A stretch of DNA of 64,000 bases, from contig JACDTU010000013.1 of NCBI GenBank assembly GCA_022376465.1, positions 62,001 through 126,000 of the forward strand, read 5' to 3'. Position 1 is the stretch's first letter. Each line of letters begins with the position of its first letter. Positions 61,194 to 64,000 of the stretch are shown here, piece after piece. The position numbers and the translations under genes are program-made. The notes under the pieces are model-generated. The model saw nothing but the letters and a program-made list of their open reading frames with translations. It did not search any database and had not been told where the DNA came from. Origin of the DNA: Cubamyces lactineus (Eukaryota; Basidiomycota; Agaricomycetes; Polyporales; Polyporaceae).

Positions 61194-61601
61194 GTTTTGA
61201 ATGTCTTGGCTGTATCTCTCTAAATCCTCGGGGATCTTGTTGGGTTGCTATAGGATGGTTGTTGTTTATGTCACCCGCTGAGGCGAATTCATTCGTGCTT
61301 TGCGGATGATCTCGACTCCTAGTCCGAGTCCAACGGGGATTGCCCACAGGTCTCAACTACAGCACAATGCAAAGCATTCCTATCAAAGCACTGAGCAAAC
61401 GACATACTACACAAGACTCAACGATCCGCCCATCCCAAACATCAGCGACGTCGCTTCGTCGTTCATAATTCTACAAGATTCCATTATTTCGTCTTCCAGT
61501 CGTCTTCTCGTGTCTCCGCCCCCATACTCCGTTTCTTTTCTCTCCCCTCGTTCCTATATGAGTTATACGAAAGTCCATCTGCTCGTCCCTTACCAAGGAG
61601 A
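61194..61601. other. Convergent intergenic region, F-box 3 / SDR 2
   Basis: 408 bp between converging genes. It holds two 3'UTRs; nothing else is supported. Confidence 0.35.
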
Positions 61602-62997
61602 TCAGTCGAGCTGCGCTAGACCGTCGCGAATGTACTCCTCGAAGAGCGCCTTGTAATCCTTGTGCCAGCGTGAGAGCGCAGGGCGGCCCTCGGCGATGTC
61701 GCCTGCGCCCCACATGATGCGGAGTTGGTCGACCTCGCGGCGCGTCTCGTTGTCGGGGCAGAGTATGTAGAACTGGCCTTGGCGGACCTTGTCGAGCTAT
61801 TGGGGACGGAGTGAGCGAAATGAGACAGATGACGATATTAGAAGCCAACGACAAGCACATACCATGTAGAGCACAGTCTCCTGCGCGGACCAGGCACCGG
61901 CGGGCTTTTCCTTGCCCGCATTCGCGCCAGTCATTCCGGTGAAGGTCCATCCGGGGCTATGCAAGCGTTGAGCGACTCCGTACCGCATGTGATCGTCGAG
62001 GTGATCAGACTTACATGAGCAGATGCGCGGTGAGGTTGGAGGCGGGCGTTTCTCGAAGCTCATGCGCGAGGCTTTCTGTCAACGACTTGACGGCAGCTTT
62101 GGTCGCGTTGTATGCAGGATTTCCACTATCGAGTCATATTAGGGCGAACCCCCTCCCGAACGAGCGGAACGTGATGACTCACGGAGGGTTGGTGATGCCT
62201 TGCTTGGACCCCGTGTTGATGATAACGGACGGGTTTTCCTGGTGAAGCATGTTGGGCACGAACGTGTGCTGTACGTTCAGAACGCTGCACGCGAGCCAGA
62301 TAGACTGAGTAGCAGCCCTTCCGGATGAAACACATTAAGCGCGCACCCAAAGAGGTTCACATCGAAGACCTTGCGCCAGTTGTCGATGCCTTCCCAGGAA
62401 GTGCCCTTGGGGGCGATCGCGGCGTTGTTCATAAGGACGCCAACCTGGCAGAGCAGACAGAAAGAGAGTGATGTGAGGTCACCACTGTTCAGCAGCGCGG
62501 ACAGCCCTCCTCAGATCCCGCTACGCCACGGTCGACACGGGGGACGGCCGGCGCGAGAAGCACGCTGGCTCACCTCGCCCCACGCCTCGTACACCTTATC
62601 GCGGAGGCGTTCGACCTCGTCGAGCTTGCTGACGTCGGTCGGGACGGAGATCACGTTGGCTTCGCCGACGATCTTCGAGACCTCCGCTGCGGTTTCGCTG
62701 AGGCCCTTCTCGTTGACGTCCGCGATGGCGATCTTGAGCCCGATCCTGGGTGCATTGAGCAGATCAGCGAGAGGCACGCGGGGCGGAAGAGGGGGGCACT
62801 CACTTCGCGAGCTCTACTGCAGCCGCGCGACCAATACCGCTGCCTGCGCCGGTGATAACGGCGACGCGACCGGAGTGGATGACTGGGTGCACTTCGTCGT
62901 CCATGGGGGTGACCGGGTTCTCGCGAGCGAAGGATGCGCCTGGGCGGAGAGGCGATGGACGACGGCTGCCGTTCGCAGAGGAAAGGCCGAGAGCCAT
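61602..62997 (-). CDS. Short-chain dehydrogenase/reductase (SDR) 2
   Basis: NAD(P)-dependent oxidoreductase, substrate unknown. Six or seven exons give about 330 residues. After a 45-residue N-terminal extension comes VAVITGAGSGIGRAAAVELA (TGxxxGIG) and the Asp-containing IAIADVNEKGLSETAAEV, which suggests NAD(H) preference. Then come VPTDVSKLDEVERLRDKVYE, VGVLMNNAAIAPKGTSW (NNA), NVLNVQHTFVPNMLHQENPS, the Ser in VIINTGSKQGITNPPGN, and catalytic Y-x-x-x-K in PAYNATKAAVKSLTESLAHE. The PG loop is LLIPGWTFTGMTG. The C-terminal part (QGQFYILCPDNETRREVDQL, RWHKDYKALFEEYIRDGLAQ) is longer than the minimal SDR. In the usual catalytic-Ser position the sequence is NTGSKQ, so Ser is present. The ATG at 62997 follows a TATA box by about 115 bp. 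Confidence 0.88.
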
Positions 62998-64000
62998 GGT
63001 ATAAATACGATGGAGGCGGTGGGGATGAGAAGAAAGAGACGGAAGGAGATGGATGGATGGAAAGCAGTTTACAAGTCTATGTCCTCTCGGGGTCTGCTAC
63101 AGACTGATCTTATATACCACGCCCTCGCCGTGATGACGTTAGGGGCATCCCAGTATCATCCCACAGGTGCCAGGGGGCTTGCCTCTCCCATCCCCGGTCC
63201 ACAGCCGGAATACTTATGGGTAGCACTCTTAGTACCATCGTGTGTATGCGCGGAAATATGCAGTATATTCGACAGCATTCGACTCGCCCTCTGGTGTTCA
63301 ATCGACGAGGTGGGAGCATTTCTTGACCGCGAAGTGGGTACAGGGAGATATGTACTCGCACCCCTGGCACCGCCCGCCAGTACGCCTCTCGCCAGAAGAT
63401 AACAAACAAATCCCAGAAGAGCAATAGGCCAGAAGCTCATCCTCGCCAGACCGTACTCAACGTATTCGGCATATCGACTCGGCCTTGCATCGAGGTCATG
63501 CGCCATACAACTCCCCAAGCACGAATGGCCGATGCAAATGCCGATGCTCGGCGGGCCGTCAAAGTTTACGACCACTACCCACCGTGGTGATCCCAGTTCT
63601 GCCAACTGCGCAACACGTTCACTTTCTCTCGTCCATGCGGCAAGTCATGCTTATTCCACCTGACTTGCGCCCATCGCTGACCGTATATCCAGTGACCCAT
63701 CGGCACTCTAGCGTGCGAAGTTGCGTGAGCGAGTAATCGCGCATCCCATAGTCGACCGTTCGTCGTAGCACCGAGTGCCACCAGCATCCTTGTGGCGTTA
63801 TGGGATACGCAGCAAGACTCCCTTTTGCCGAGAAGCCGTGAGCCTACTATTATAAGCGCACGGAGTGAGCGTAGGCCTGTGGAAAGTACGGCATAAGGCG
63901 CATGAACGGTAGAACATCCGTAATCTTTCCCTCGCTATCTAAGTCCTGATTACCACCACCGTGAGAGGTAAGTAGGCTCGCCAGGAATCAAGGTCAGTCC
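62998..64000. other. SDR 2 upstream region to window end
   Basis: Contains the TATA box of SDR 2 (listed separately) and a C/T-rich leader. Beyond about 63150 I see no supported gene. Confidence 0.35.
63110..63116 (-). promoter_or_regulatory. TATA box of SDR 2
   Basis: TATATAA on the minus strand, about 113-119 bp before the start codon, followed by a pyrimidine-rich leader (CTTCCGTCTCTTTCTTCTC), as usual for fungal promoters. Confidence 0.5.

Overview
This window looks like nuclear DNA of a filamentous basidiomycete, most likely an Agaricomycete with a wood- or plant-decay lifestyle. The evidence is that genes are split by many short GT-AG introns (mostly about 48-70 nt), third codon positions are G/C-rich, genes lie on both strands, and the gene content is typical of mushrooms: a Fzo1 mitofusin, a Vts1-type SAM protein, a SIN/MEN kinase with a helical-repeat tail, secreted GH16 and CE8 enzymes, and F-box gene tandems. 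Species cannot be fixed by reading alone. All gene models below were spliced by eye.

Layout. 0-9 kb: start of a mitofusin gene (minus), a GPI-anchor-like GH16 enzyme (plus), an SDR (plus) and a 2-oxoglutarate/Fe(II) oxygenase (minus) with a 7-nt micro-exon. 9-24 kb: a block on the minus strand with VTS1, a secreted pectin methylesterase, mitochondrial ribosomal uL5m, a large Ser/Pro-rich protein ending in a CaaX box, and a Cdc7/Cdc15/SepH-type septation kinase. 24-30 kb: two tandem MYND zinc-finger paralogs (plus) and a ribosomal-L1-domain ribosome-biogenesis factor (minus). 30-42 kb: gene-poor DNA holding a quinone oxidoreductase and three very short intronless genes. 42-54 kb: a geranylgeranyltransferase-I beta subunit, a PAM2-bearing protein with a MIF4G-like region, a type-B carboxylesterase, an MFS monocarboxylate-type transporter and a Tgl2-like lipase. 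54-61 kb: three tandem F-box paralogs, the middle one a pseudogene. 61-64 kb: a second SDR (minus).

The most interesting observation is a family of three tiny proteins (40, 50 and 43 residues) encoded at 30268-30390 (minus), 36485-36637 (plus) and 40044-40175 (plus). Each has a low-complexity Ser/Thr/Ala/Pro N-terminus. Each ends, exactly at the stop codon, with a shared 17-residue tail of pattern S-Q-x-x-I-R-T-x-A-x-x-x-x-[PA]-V-F-F. They are intronless, have TATA-like promoters, lack a signal peptide, and match no family I recognise.

Other links are looser. The CaaX protein ends in CVIM, a farnesyltransferase-type box, and the window also encodes the beta subunit of the sister prenyltransferase GGTase-I. 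Secreted enzymes (GH16, CE8, carboxylesterase) and a carboxylate-type transporter fit a saprotroph. Nothing suggests a biosynthetic cluster, an intact transposon, or a tRNA/rRNA gene.
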